Shown in pieces: positions 41,102-52,480 of a DNA stretch of 64,000 bases. This DNA comes from Hygrocybe punicea (Eukaryota > Basidiomycota > Agaricomycetes > Agaricales > Hygrophoraceae). The stretch is taken from the NCBI GenBank assembly GCA_963556145.1, contig OY744471.1, positions 2,473,590 through 2,537,589 on the forward strand, written 5' to 3'. Numbering within the stretch: the first letter of the stretch is position 1; each line of letters opens with the position of its first letter. The notes beneath the pieces were generated by a model. The model saw nothing but the letters and a program-made list of their open reading frames with translations, ran no database searches and was not told the origin of the DNA. The position numbers and the translations under genes were made by a program.

Positions 41102-42244
41102 ATGAATAAGTTTTATGAGCTGGTAGCTGCTGGTGAGTAGAAGAATTTTATACTGTCATAGCTTGATTCAATCATATAATTACAGGTGAAAAACTGGAAC
41201 TTGAAGCCTCCATACAGTATAACGGTTCCAAGCAAGCTAGCTATCTCTGCACGTTGACTAAAGTAAGAGCCTGAATATCTTTGCGACACAGCAAAAACTT
41301 AGCTGCATACAGGCTGATGGCCTTCTTGATTCACTGCAAGTCCGCTATAAGAAAGACCGTCATCAGTACCAACTTGTAAAGGGGGGACTGGGAGAAGGAC
41401 CTGAAGAAGTAGTATTACGTCTGACAAGCATCCTCACTCACTGTGAACTACCACCAGTTCTCAAGCTACCCAGGTATTTCCAGCACAATGACGTGAATGA
41501 AGAACTTACTCAAATTTCAGGAATCCAATGCGTATTAGGCAGGCAATACAATTGACTGGTTTGGATACCCACAAGTACAAGGCGGCTTTGGAGGGTATAT
41601 CAACAATTTGTTCGACCTTTGCCAAGCATATGCGTTCGGACACGTTAAAAGACTGGATGCCTGATATGTTCGAGGAATGGATTGTTGTAGGAGCTGGCAA
41701 CCGATATTTCAGCACTGGTGCAATTGCGGCATCTGCTGAAGTTGTACCTTTCAACAACCTTGTTGATCCTGATGGAATTCTGGCATCTGTAGATTCCAAG
41801 TATCGCCATACTGTGGATAATGAAGTTGGCTATTTTCAAAGGGCGACAAAGGATGATGGTAGCTTCCGGTAAGGTTTACAGTTATATGAAATTTCCCATG
41901 TCAAATACTCTACCTTAGATATACCCGCATGAATCCAACCAATATTTCTGTCGGAGATATTGTGGAAGCACGACTTTCATTCTTGGTAGTCCCTCTTGCC
42001 AGTGGTGATAAAAACAATGTCAGCAAAGATTTTAGACTTGTGATTGTGCTTCGATCGCTTGCCTTGATTGACAATACATTCACAAAGGTTGGAAATCAAA
42101 TTTCATTGTCCGTTGTTATCCCAATTGTTAATGTCTTATCAGAAAGCTGCGCTTGCACAAGCACAAGCATTGTTTCAGAAGTCCAAAGTTTTAAAGACAT
42201 TAAAGAGGAATGCGGACTTTTCTGAGGATGAACAAGAGACGTAG
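41102..42244 (+). CDS. Gene B: 6-exon gene of unknown function
   Basis: Exons 41102-41132, 41186-41262, 41313-41473, 41521-41868, 41919-42087, 42143-42244 give 888 nt, 295 codons plus stop, all with GT-AG introns of 47-53 nt. It begins MNKFYELVAAG. The middle carries IRQAIQLTGLDTHKY, VVPFNNLVDPDGILASVDS and VGYFQRATKD. Then comes a beta-rich segment with SVGDIVEARLSFLVVPL and LVIVLRSLALID, and it ends in a basic helix and an acidic tail. The homologue at 56660-57833 keeps the intron positions I could compare and the same motif order. No known fold recognised; the GDIVE segment resembles a small beta-barrel of the kind seen in chromatin readers, which is speculation. Divergent from gene A, convergent with gene C (222 bp between stops). 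Confidence 0.75.
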
Positions 42245-42466
42245 TATGAGACATTTCAGATATTTAACACTGTTTAATCAAAGACTCAATCATATAAAAT
42301 CTTCGGTTTAATCACCAACAGACAAATTGAGTAGTAGTAGCACAAAATACATGCATAACAAAACATGTGAAACTCGATATAAATCATGGGACCGCATCAC
42401 ATACAAGTACAGTAAGATACATTAATGTTACAACCAAGTCAAAAGTTCAAGTGACGTATTCAGAAT

Positions 42467-45400
42467 TTAGGGCAATGGAACTAAGAAGCTGAAGAGGTGA
42501 TATGAGAACCAATAACAAATATATAAGAGATATCTTACCGTCAACCAAAAGCTCTGTCAGACGATCCTGACTCATTTTAAGAGGAATTGGAAAAAGGGAT
42601 GCATCGTCATGATTAGCACCCTTTGCCCATGTTACCTTACCAGCCGCTACATCTCCAAGCCCAACCAGACTGGCACCCTGACCACAATTGTACACCAAGC
42701 GCTTATCCCAGCGAACGACTTTGCACAGTATATGCTCCACAAAAATGACACCACAACCGATGTCAAATCCCATTGAAGACCGATCACGCTGCGACAGATT
42801 ATCATCAAAGTGTTTGAACACACATTTGAATGATGTGTGGGTCCTGTGGAGAGATGTGACATCGAATCCTAGTTCCTGTAGACCACGATAAGCACCAGCC
42901 TTCTTCATCTTCCATATCCAGGCTGTTACGTCTTCTACAAGAGGAGGCGTGCAGAGGTGTGCAAGTGTGAGATTATTTGTGAGTTGAAACGCAGTAAGGG
43001 AGGATTGTGTTGTTGATCCTAAGCCAGCTACACTGAGCTTGCAAATAAACTGATGCATATCGTTCCATGTCGGTTTATTTCCTGTGAAGGATGCAGGGTC
43101 TTGGTTGAAAAGCGGTCCAAGAAAGTTCGTCCACCTGGTCTGAAAATCATCACTGAAGAGTTCAGTAAAACGATTCACCAGAGGATCTCGATGGGGGATT
43201 TTTGAGAATAGACTGAGCTGACTGGAAGGCTGACCCCATATGGTTGGTGAGTCAAAATGAATATACCCTAAGGCTGCCTGCTCGTGTCTGTTCAGGGCAA
43301 AAAAGCCAGTTTTCTTCTTTGTATCGCCTGCTTTACTCGTCTTGGTCTTGGATGAAGATGGTGATATGGGATTATAGCGTAGATCGGTGTAGAAATGCGA
43401 GTTTTTCCTGACAATTTGATCAAAAGTCTCTATACATTCCTCCAGTGAATCGGACCAGAATGTGACACTGTTCAAAAACTTGACGGTGTCCTCACATTGA
43501 GAACTAACCATAAACACCAATGCATTGGCCAAACCTAGTCGTCCGGTGAGTTGCCTGGCTGGCAAGTGTTTTGCAAACAGAATCGCATATGGCATGACGG
43601 AATGGGTAAGTCTGACTAAGTGTATGTGTCCGTTGGTACTTCGGCTTCGTTTGGCCTAAGAGAACGCGATTGAGATGGAGGTCTTGAATGCCCTTTCCAT
43701 GATCCACAGATAAAGCTTCACGGCAGATTAAAGCAAGAGCACCAAAATGTGGCGCCTTGGAATCTGTCAATATGTCCTCCAATTTCTTGATGGGAAGAGC
43801 AGGCTTGAGTGGGGACCGTGGAACGCATTTCTTCTTGGATCTCGATCCCTTGGACGCCCCACCTGGCAGAGCAGAAAGACTCCTATCACCGAGATCCACC
43901 AGAGCACCACTAACCAACTTTCCAATGTAATCACACCAATCTGCTATCTTTGGTTTAGCGGCCAGCAAATCCTCAACATGAGTAATGAGAGGTTCCATAG
44001 TACTTGCATAATCCCGAATGAGTTTACTGGCGAATGCGTCATCCTTCTGCAGGTTTTTGGTAAACATCCTGGCTGGACTGGATAGGAAATTGCGGATGCC
44101 ATCGGATGCCAGTATGCCCTCTCCAACAATATCAACTAATGCCATAACAATCCCACCTCGAACAATTGAGCGGTCAACTACATTCTTGTTCTGAGTTGTC
44201 TTTGAGTCGTTAGGAATTTTACGACGTCGAGAGGTGTTGAACAGGTTATCCGCTGTATCAAGTGAGGGGATGATAAGTGCATCACACCACAGCGCAAAGA
44301 GGACTTCTGAAACAATGGCATAAAGTGCTGCATCACCATTGTTGATGGTCCGATTCACAATTGGCAGAGGTGTGACGGCAGAAAAACTGGACTTGATGCG
44401 ATTGTCAACAAAATGGGAGGGTATGAGTGAAAGTCTTGTGAAATCGTCATTGAACTCGAGATGAGGAGTCGGTAAATTGGTTGTCTTTGCTGAGGTCTTG
44501 CGTCGTTTGGTTCCATGACTAACAATACTTTGTTGTCGAGTACGAACACATGTGACATATTGTACGACATGGTTGACGCAGTTTGCAAATGATGGGAAAG
44601 TAGCGTTAATTGTGTGTTCTCGATGACTGTTAGCCACCTGTCGCGCCAGATGTGGGCCACTTTCTTCATACCACTGAAAGAACACCAAGTAGGAACGACA
44701 CATCTGCCACTGGATAGCTCTTTGGAGAAAATGCAGTTTTTCAGATTCCACCATCAGGGCAGGGAGAATATCGACTGAGCCAACGATCTGTTCCAAAATT
44801 AGGGTGGCTTCATCATTTGGTGATACGTTGGTGTACTTTGATTCTGGTGCAAGTTCCATAAATGCTGTGACCTGATTGTCAAGGTCAAGACGATCACGAA
44901 GAAGCTTGACAATGGTATTGGAATCCATAGGCTTGCCAACAAGGTTCTGACCAGCATCCAGCGCAATAGCTTCCTCTTGGAGTCTGGCCACATCAAGAAG
45001 TATATCGAGCATCTTGAAGGATGTATCAGGCACAGGACTGAGAAACTGTGAAACCACAGGCATAACAAGCATGCCTGTAGTTACAGAGGAACTTGGTTGC
45101 TTTGTGGGTGGGTCAGTTATGATGTCGGGTTGAGGGCGTGCAGAAGATGTATTCTTTGGCTTTGGGTCTTGGTCGTCAACCCAATCCTCATCCGAAGTGT
45201 CGCTATCATCATCGGACCCAGCTGATGACACCAGTTCATGTAAGGGACGAACATTGTTCTGGGGATTCCTATGAAACTCCTTGAGAAGGCAGGGAGCAGA
45301 TTTTCTAAATCCAAAAGATTACAAAGATATTGGTATGGAATAAAAGAAACACATACGCAATTCCCTTATGCTCATACCACAAGTCCTCAGATGGTCCGTA

Positions 45401-47851
45401 TCCCTTGAATCTTAGACGCCATTGGGGAATCCCCTAAACAAAGAGTTTCAGTTACAAAAGGAAATAGTAATGAGTAAGTGAAAGAATCCAGACGATACTT
45501 ACATCAATTATTGCAACCTCCTGGATAGATTCAATCTCATACTCTGAGCCATCATCATTCTCAATCTCTACAGTGTCATCTGCTTCAGGAAGATGGGAGT
45601 CATCCAACTGTTCGGTCACAGGAGAAAGAGCCTTTCGCTTTGATCCTGACTGTCTGACATTAGCAGCAACAGCTGCAATAGGCTCTTCAGAATTGATATC
45701 TATCACCGATGCTGGGGGGGATGACAAAGGTGTTGAGAGAGTAGAATGAGCAGCGTCTGAATCCTGATCTGGAGTAACTGCAAGTCGTGGCTTGATGGGG
45801 AGTCGGACATTGAGAGGTGCAAGTCGTTGGCGAGAGGATTCCAATGAATTCTTGTATGATTCTCGCAAATGCTGCTGGGTATTTCCATATGCCGTCTTCG
45901 TAATAGGAATATGATGTGGATCACATATCTTCTGCACATACCACGAGTAGTATCCTCTCATTCGTCGCACAAAAGACCTGTCTTTGACCGGATCGTATGG
46001 AAGAGGTGCCATCCTACAAATCTCCCCATTCTCATCGGTATAAGTCATGCTGGACAGCATAACAGAAGGATGCACAGGGGAATCTATGCCAGCAAGAATG
46101 GCGCTATTCCAGGAGTTACACACAAGGTCACGTGCAAGGAAATTCTTGTGTGTTGCGATATCTCCAAAGATTTGTAGGCCATCACTAGCAAAGGTAGGGT
46201 ATCCACGGCTGAAATGTGACTGAGATCCCATGTTTCCGAAGCCTGTGACTGGGGTAACGAGAAATGGGGTAATCCGTGTAAATGCAGCATGATTAGGATA
46301 TACAACCATGCCGACCTGATTTTGCATGCCGACCAAATCCGCAAGCTGACCAAGACCAGTCTGCGCCAGCCACTCCTTTGCCACAACTGGATCTGGATTT
46401 ACAGTTGGCTTCTCACCACCATGAAGATCCTGTCCCTTGAACACTGAAAAAAACACGGCAACATTTATTGCCCTGAAGTATAAAGCAGGCCTCGGGAAGA
46501 AGAAGGGACCAGAATCACTGCCTATTGTGATTGTTAATAAATGCATTTAGAAAAGAAATATGACAAAAACATGTACCTGGAGGTAAGCGTATAGCCAGAA
46601 TAAAAAGAGTAAATGCCGGATGAAAATCATTGCGATCGGTGTGCAATCTCCCCTGGAACTGACCAATCATGGAAGCCAGATCACCGATATCAGATGATAC
46701 ATTGACTTGCAGACCAGTGTTGTTCGGTAAAGGACCACCAAATCCAGGCACATTGTTATCCCAAAAGATCCACTCAAACATATCCCACTCCAGCTTGGAG
46801 ATGCAAGCTGGCATGATGTGTCGGAACAGCTGGTAACAGATGCGAAGAAGGCGGGATATCTGTGGATGTTGAACTTGAACAGCAGGTGCAATTACGCCAC
46901 GTCCATCACCCTCAATCTTGGTTGTGGCCAAACTGGAGGAACCATTACGAGGATCGCCAATGTCTGTTGTGGACCTGTCATTGTGCTTAAGTCCAAGGTC
47001 GTATATGGCAGGAACAGCAGGCTGGCCAATAACAGGTGGTTTTCCAAAGGCTATTTCCAGTACTTCATCAGCGAGTCTGCTGACTTCTGGGCCGCACGCA
47101 TACTGTTGCATGGAGGAAACGGTTTGAATGCAGGCGACGGTGATGATATGTTTATCGGAGCCATTTATACGATTAACGAATGGTATGCCAACAGGCATCA
47201 GGATCATGCCAGGAACTGGAACGTGTACAAGTTTCCCATCAACCAAACTAGGACCTATGTTTGGAGGGGTAATGGTATGGAGCAGTGTTTCCAGAACCAT
47301 GCTTTTCTTAGCCGTGTCGAAATTGGCTACATATGTGTATCCCCTTTGATAACGGTTATCTTGAACCAACGTATAAGATGGCGCATTAGGATAGACGAAT
47401 CCAGATCCCTCAGGAGGATTTGTGGGGGGAGGTGGAACCAATACAGCTGGTGACGATACAGGTGTCCTGGATATCTGATCTTCACACCAAAATGAGTCGT
47501 AGGGCGGTTCTGTTGTATAGGGATCCAGAGGAGATATGCTGTATACATCCCTGATACCAAAGAGAACTGGATTGTCTGATTCAGGATTATTGTGGCCTAT
47601 TGAAGGAGAATTAAACAAAAGCAAGAAAATATAATGTTATAGAAACGAACATGATAGATTGTCCTGATTTCTGTTGACAACTGCGACATCCAAGTCCATC
47701 TGATCAGTATTTGACCCCATAGGAGCATCAAACTGGTTGCCATCATCCTATGAGAACCTTGAGCAAGCAACTCAAATTAAAATGAGTACTCAGAACTCAC
47801 CGGAGCATTTTGTTCACACATTTCCACATTAATCAAGTCAGAGAGATCCAT
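42467..47851 (-). CDS. Gene C: chromodomain protein of about 1,680 residues
   Basis: Exons (high to low) 47851-47801, 47747-47651, 47596-46577, 46521-45503, 45433-45357, 45304-42539, 42480-42467. The frame closes exactly if one extra base near 43617 is discounted; as written, the sequence shifts frame there. Residues about 716-772, assembled across three exons, form a chromodomain: EYEIESI, then WRLRFKGYGPSEDLWYEH, then APCLLKEF, with the aromatic residues (Y, W, W/Y) of a methyl-lysine cage. Upstream, about 700 residues contain a conserved-looking FFSVFKGQDLHGGEKP segment. Downstream is a mostly helical ~900-residue region. There is no integrase, RT or helicase. A role in binding modified histones, perhaps for targeting, is inferred from the chromodomain only. 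The true start could be upstream, since the frame stays open before the ATG. Confidence 0.7.
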
Positions 47852-49060
47852 GAGTACGTCAAAGGACAGTGGGGAGTTTGGGATAGATGCGAGGTTGAAA
47901 ATCAGTTCTCTGTGGATCTAGTATACACTACCAGTATATTCTCAAAGAGACGAAATCGGTGTCAACAGTGGTAGTTGATAATAGAGAATCTTCCAAATTG
48001 GAAGGGGAGGCAACTGTAAACCCGCCAGCCCAATCTCCCTACACACTGTATTACAGAGAGCGGTGCAGTGATTGGTTAGATCACAAGCAACTGGGGTAAC
48101 ACTCGTAGAGAGAGCCCAGGGAGGTAGCACTTCTCTGTAATTCACCTTGCTCTAGTCTCCTTTTAATAAACCAATGTGCAGCACTACAGCCACAGCAAGA
48201 ACTGATGAGAGTGATAATACGCGAGTCCAGAACTAGTCCCAGAAGTACCAGATCAATCGGAGACGAAAAGCCAAGCGCAAGTGAAAAAGCCAATGAAAAA
48301 TTGACTTGTCACGGGACCAGAGTGGTCTCTTGGAAAGGCCAAGATACCAGCAGAAAGAAGTTGCCAAGAGGTCCCAAATTGGCTACAAAATCAAGAGATT
48401 TGGATGAGTATACTCTGAGACAAAGAGATAGGAGTGTGAGGATAGAAAAAGTCAAATACCTTGTGAACCAGCGGTTGGATTCTGCTGATTTAGTGGTAGG
48501 TGGATAGAGGGAAGCAAGGGCTTCAAAATAATTGCTAGGATGATAAAATTATGATTAGGGGTTGCTGTAATATCAACCAAATGTACCTGAATAGTAAAAC
48601 AGTTATAGCTCCACAACCACTGAACCAAATGGAGATTTGGAGCTATGGAAAGGAAACCCTTGCAAAGATCTCCAAGATGGCTCTAGATGTGTAGGATGAA
48701 GACACAAGATGAGTGAAATCCAGCTTTCAAAAAAGCAATGTACTTTGTCGTTTATGAGAGCTTTGACAGCAAAGATTGTTGGTGTACAACACCAAGAATC
48801 AGGCTAGGACAAGCACAGAGGCAGTTTAAATTGTCTGGGACTCCCAAAACAATTGTTGGGCTAGTAGGTATAGCAGAAAGCAAAAAGCAATGCACCACCG
48901 TGACCAAACAATATTGTTTGCGCAAAAAATATAACATTTCAACTATTAAAGTAATACAACAAGGCTGAGAGAGCTCATTCAAGTGCAAACAAAGGTAGAG
49001 CATTGATTAAGTGTAGGCATAAGGTAAGGGTCTCCCAACAATGCTGGAGCAACAAAAAAA
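47852..49060. other. Upstream region of gene C
   Basis: The gene C frame remains open for about 30 codons above the chosen ATG (to about 47935). Beyond that I see no supported gene. A 100-codon frame at 48205-48507 has no recognisable motif or splice context. Confidence 0.4.
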
Positions 49061-49089
49061 AACAGAAAAAAAAAAAGTGGGTGGAGACA

Positions 49090-50860
49090 GAATGATTCTG
49101 TACGCAGCTGTTCCCCTCGCCCAAACTCATCCTTTCAGTTGGAAACAGGATGCCAGAATTGATGAGGGTCTGTGTGAACTTAACTCAGTGGTATCCGAGC
49201 GACGGTGCACAAGAAAAATCAAGGGGGGGGGGCCACTCACGGATTGCGTGTGTGGCCGTTCCCCTGGCGCGAACACATCGCTTCGGGGGGAAACAGGGTG
49301 CCGGAATCGACCACGGCCTGTGTGAACTTAAGTCAATGGTTTCCGAGCGACGGTGCACAAAAGAAAACAAGGGGGGGGGGAAACTCACGGATTGCGTGTG
49401 CAGCCGTTCCCCTCACCCGGACTTGTCGTTTCGGTCGCAAACGGGGTGCCGGAGTGGATGAGGGTCTGTGTCAAACTAAGTCAGTGGTATCCGAGCGAAG
49501 GTGAACAAAAAAAATCAAGGGGGGGGGGAAACTCACGGATTGCGTGTGCAGCCGTTCCCCTCACCCAGACTCGTCGTTTCGGTTGGAAACGGGGTGCCGG
49601 AATCGAACACGGCCTGTGTGAGTTTAAGTTAGTGGTATCCGAGTGAAGGTGAACAAAAAATATCAAGGGGGGGGGGGCAACTCACGGATTGCGTTTGCAG
49701 CCGTTCCCCTCACCCAGACTCATCGTTTCGGTTGGAAACAGGGTGCCGGAATCGAACACGGCCTGTGTCAACATGAGTCAGTGGTTTCCGAGCGACGGTG
49801 CACAAAAAAAACAAGGGGGGGAAACTCATGGATTGCGTGTGCGGCCGTTCCCCTCGCGCAAACACATCATTTCGGGTGGAAACACGGTGCCGGAATCGAT
49901 CACGGCCTGTGTGAACTTAAGTCAATGGTTTCCGAGCGACGGTGCACAAAAAAAAATCAAGGGGGGGGGGAAACTCACGGATTGCGTGTGCAGCCGTTCC
50001 CCTCACCCGGACTTGTCGTTTCGGTCGCAAACGGGGTGCCGGAGTGGATGAGGGTCTGTGTCAAACTAAGTCAGTGGTATCCGAGCGAAGGTGAACAAAA
50101 AAAAACAAGGGGGGGGGGCAACTCACGGATTGCGTTTGCAGCCGTTTCCCTGACCCAGACTTGTCGTTTCGGTCTGAAACGGGGTGCCGGAATCGACCAC
50201 GGCCTGTGTGAACTTAAGTCAATGGTTTCCGAGCGACGGTGCACAAAAGAAAACAAGGGGGGGGGGAAACTCACGGATTGCGTGTGCAGCCGTTCCCCTC
50301 ACCCGGACTTGTCGTTTCGGTCGCAAACGGGGTGCCGGAGTGGATGAGGGTCTGTGTCAAACTAAGTCAGTGGTATCCGAGCGAAGGTGAACAAAAAAAA
50401 TCAAGGGGGGGGGGAAACTCACGGATTGCGTGTGCAGCCGTTCCCCTCACCCAGACTCGTCGTTTCGGTTGGAAACGGGGTGCCGGAATCGACCACGGCC
50501 TGTGTCAACATGAGTCAGTGGTTTCCAAGCGACGGTGCACAAAAAAAAACAAGGGGGGGGGCCACTCACGGATTGCGTGTGCGGCCGTTCCCCTCGCGCA
50601 AACACATCGTTTCGGGTGGAAACACGGTGCCGGAACTGACCACGGCCTGTGTGAGTTTAAGTCAGTGGTATCCGAGCAAAGGTGAACAAAAAAAAATCAA
50701 GTGGGGGGCAACTCACGGATTGTGTGTGCGGCCGTTCCCCTCGCGCAGACTCGTCATTTCGGTTGGAAACGGGGTGCCGGAATCGATCACGGCCTGTGTG
50801 AACATCAGTCAGTGGTATCCGGGCGAAGGTGAACAAAAAATATCCAACTCACGGATTGCA
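49090..50860 (-). repeat. ~147-bp tandem array with splice-site-like units
   Basis: Twelve units. The marker gtgccgg recurs at 49299, 49446, 49594, 49743, 49887, 50035, 50184, 50331, 50480, 50627 and 50774 (spacing 144-149). On the minus strand each unit reads: a ~77-nt segment ending CACACGCAATCC, then GTGAGT, a poly-C run, a poly-T run, a CACTGACTTAAG-like branch site, and TTCACACAG. That is a complete GT-AG intron of about 70 nt per unit. Homopolymer length accounts for most spacing variation. Confidence 0.85.
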
Positions 50861-50908
50861 TGTGCGGGTCATGGTGGGGCTGTTGAAGTTGCCATCTGCT
50901 GAATAAGC

Positions 50909-50967
50909 CGAAAGTGACTAGCAAAATCGCCTCGGGCATTGAGGCGATCTCTTGCTTGTCACTTTCT
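50909..50967. other. Long hairpin near the minisatellite element end, copy 2
   Basis: Reverse complement of the 17540-17598 hairpin, with the ATCGCCTC/GAGGCGAT core fully conserved. Confidence 0.85.
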
Positions 50968-51025
50968 CTTACAAATATGGACATATCTATTTAATAAATA
51001 TTTTATTAATAATTAATTAATTCAT

Positions 51026-52194
51026 TACCAAATGGACATTTTTGGTAGAGTATTTGATTTGTTTCTCACTCAATTCTCCATGGATTTTGAAGGTTATATG
51101 GGAAAGGTTATAGTACTAAATGAAATGGAGGTGCTTGTCACCAGCACTAAGTGATTTGAGCCCAAATTCAGGCACTAGTGAGTTTACACCACACATAGGC
51201 ATTTGAATTTTCATGAGATATATATCATAGAAGTAGCTGTTTCTAGGGCTTTTACTGATATATTCTGAGGGGATGACAGTATTTTGAATACGGTACAGGA
51301 ACTGGTATACCTATTGATCAGAAATTACAAGTCATGTATGAGGTCACAGAGTCACTCAGCTTTGCACACCTTATCCATGCATGTGACTTCCTGCTGCACC
51401 CTCTTTTCTTACGATCCTTATCACGTGATTTTTATTTCGTGCACATGATTTCCTGCTGTGCATTCTTTCTTCATTATTATCCAGATTATTTTCACAAATG
51501 TAAATGACTTGCTGAAGAATGACAAATATGGATGATGGTATATAGCTACATGGTGATAATACAACCCCTCTCATCTATTTGACGAACCCATGATGACATG
51601 ATGAATGCATTGAACAACACAACATAACAAAACAGAAACGAATATAATGAAATGAAAAATTGAGTATGAAAAGATAAAGAAAAGGACAAACAACCATTAA
51701 CCCTCCCGTTCCCAGCTAACCAGCAACCAAGACCCGCCCAAATAAAGACAAAGTGTTCACCCCAGAAAGAAAGAAGTCAATGTCAAGCATTGACTTCAGG
51801 CCCATCCATCCTCCAGAATAGTTCAACGCGTTGATTGTTTAGGGTAGAAACATTGGCACAAAAAGGCCAGTCACAGACTTTGCGCTCTGTATGCAATCAT
51901 CAAATAAAAATAATAATAAAGTGTAAATGAAAAATGTACTTAGAGGGAGGACAGAGGACCTGTTCATAGCATCGGATAGTTTTTTATTACAATTTATTGC
52001 ACAGAGAAGCAGCAATAAAAAGGAGTAGACACCAGAAGACCATGGTGAAAGACTAGAGGAAAAGAAAAGATGGATCGTGAGAATTCAGGCATATGACCCC
52101 CAGCAAACACGTGATAAGCACATGTTTCCTTACATAACCAGAATAAACGGTCTGAACCAAGTAGATATCAACGATCTTAAAGATATATATATCA
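51026..52194. other. AT-rich intergenic stretch
   Basis: No coding, splice-like or repeat structure recognised apart from short AT-rich runs. Confidence 0.4.
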
Positions 52195-52400
52195 AGGAAT
52201 GATCAAATACTACTCGTTACATGATGCAAGGACAACAACCCATTGCACATTGAGTGACAGCTATGTGGAAAGCTCTTTTTCAATCCACGTACTCATAGTG
52301 TATCCAATAAGACATATAGTTTGTTACAAATATATTAATGATTAATAGTATAATACCTATGTGCACACCCCTGATGATCATGAGGATTAAAGTCAGAGTC
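52195..52400 (-). pseudogene. Remnant of the 3' end of a gene A relative
   Basis: Bases 52199-52320 follow the last exon of gene A (28160-28290) closely (shared blocks around atcaaatactact, acaacccattgcac and gtggaaagctcttt), with several substitutions. Then it continues, with a deletion, into sequence resembling intron 17 and the edge of exon 17 (tattaatgatt, tgatgatcatga). No open frame remains. Confidence 0.7.
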
Positions 52401-52404
52401 GCTG

Positions 52405-52465
52405 AAGTGGTTAGCAAAATTGCCTCAGGCATTGCGATGATCTCCTGCTAGCCACTTTCTTCTAC
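52405..52465. repeat. Degraded copy of the minisatellite-element hairpin
   Basis: agtggttagcaaaattgcct, caggcattgcgatgatct and tagccactttct follow the 50909-50967 hairpin in the same orientation with mismatches, followed by the AT-rich end. No tandem repeats remain beside it. Confidence 0.7.
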
Positions 52466-52480
52466 AAATAGGGACTTATC

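Larger units (their letters stand above)
49061..51025 (-). mobile_element. Minisatellite element, copy 2 (inverted relative to copy 1)
   Basis: Same ordered parts as 17482-18557 in reverse: AT-rich end (51025 inward), hairpin (50909-50967), short unique part, then a longer tandem array. The left boundary near 49060 is approximate. Non-coding as far as can be seen. Confidence 0.65.

Noticed and set aside
46400..46450. Fe(II)/2-oxoglutarate dioxygenase motif in gene C (DLHGG)
   Set aside because: No clear HxD and distal His were found around it; too little for an enzyme call.
48205..48507. 100-codon basic frame upstream of gene C
   Set aside because: No recognisable motif, no splice context, composition typical of a chance frame.
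49643..50347. 234-codon plus-strand frame in the tandem array
   Set aside because: Made entirely of repeat units without stops by chance; no domain, and splice-like signals are on the other strand.
49090..50860. CRISPR-like array
   Set aside because: Units are contiguous ~147-bp repeats without unique spacers, in a eukaryotic genome.
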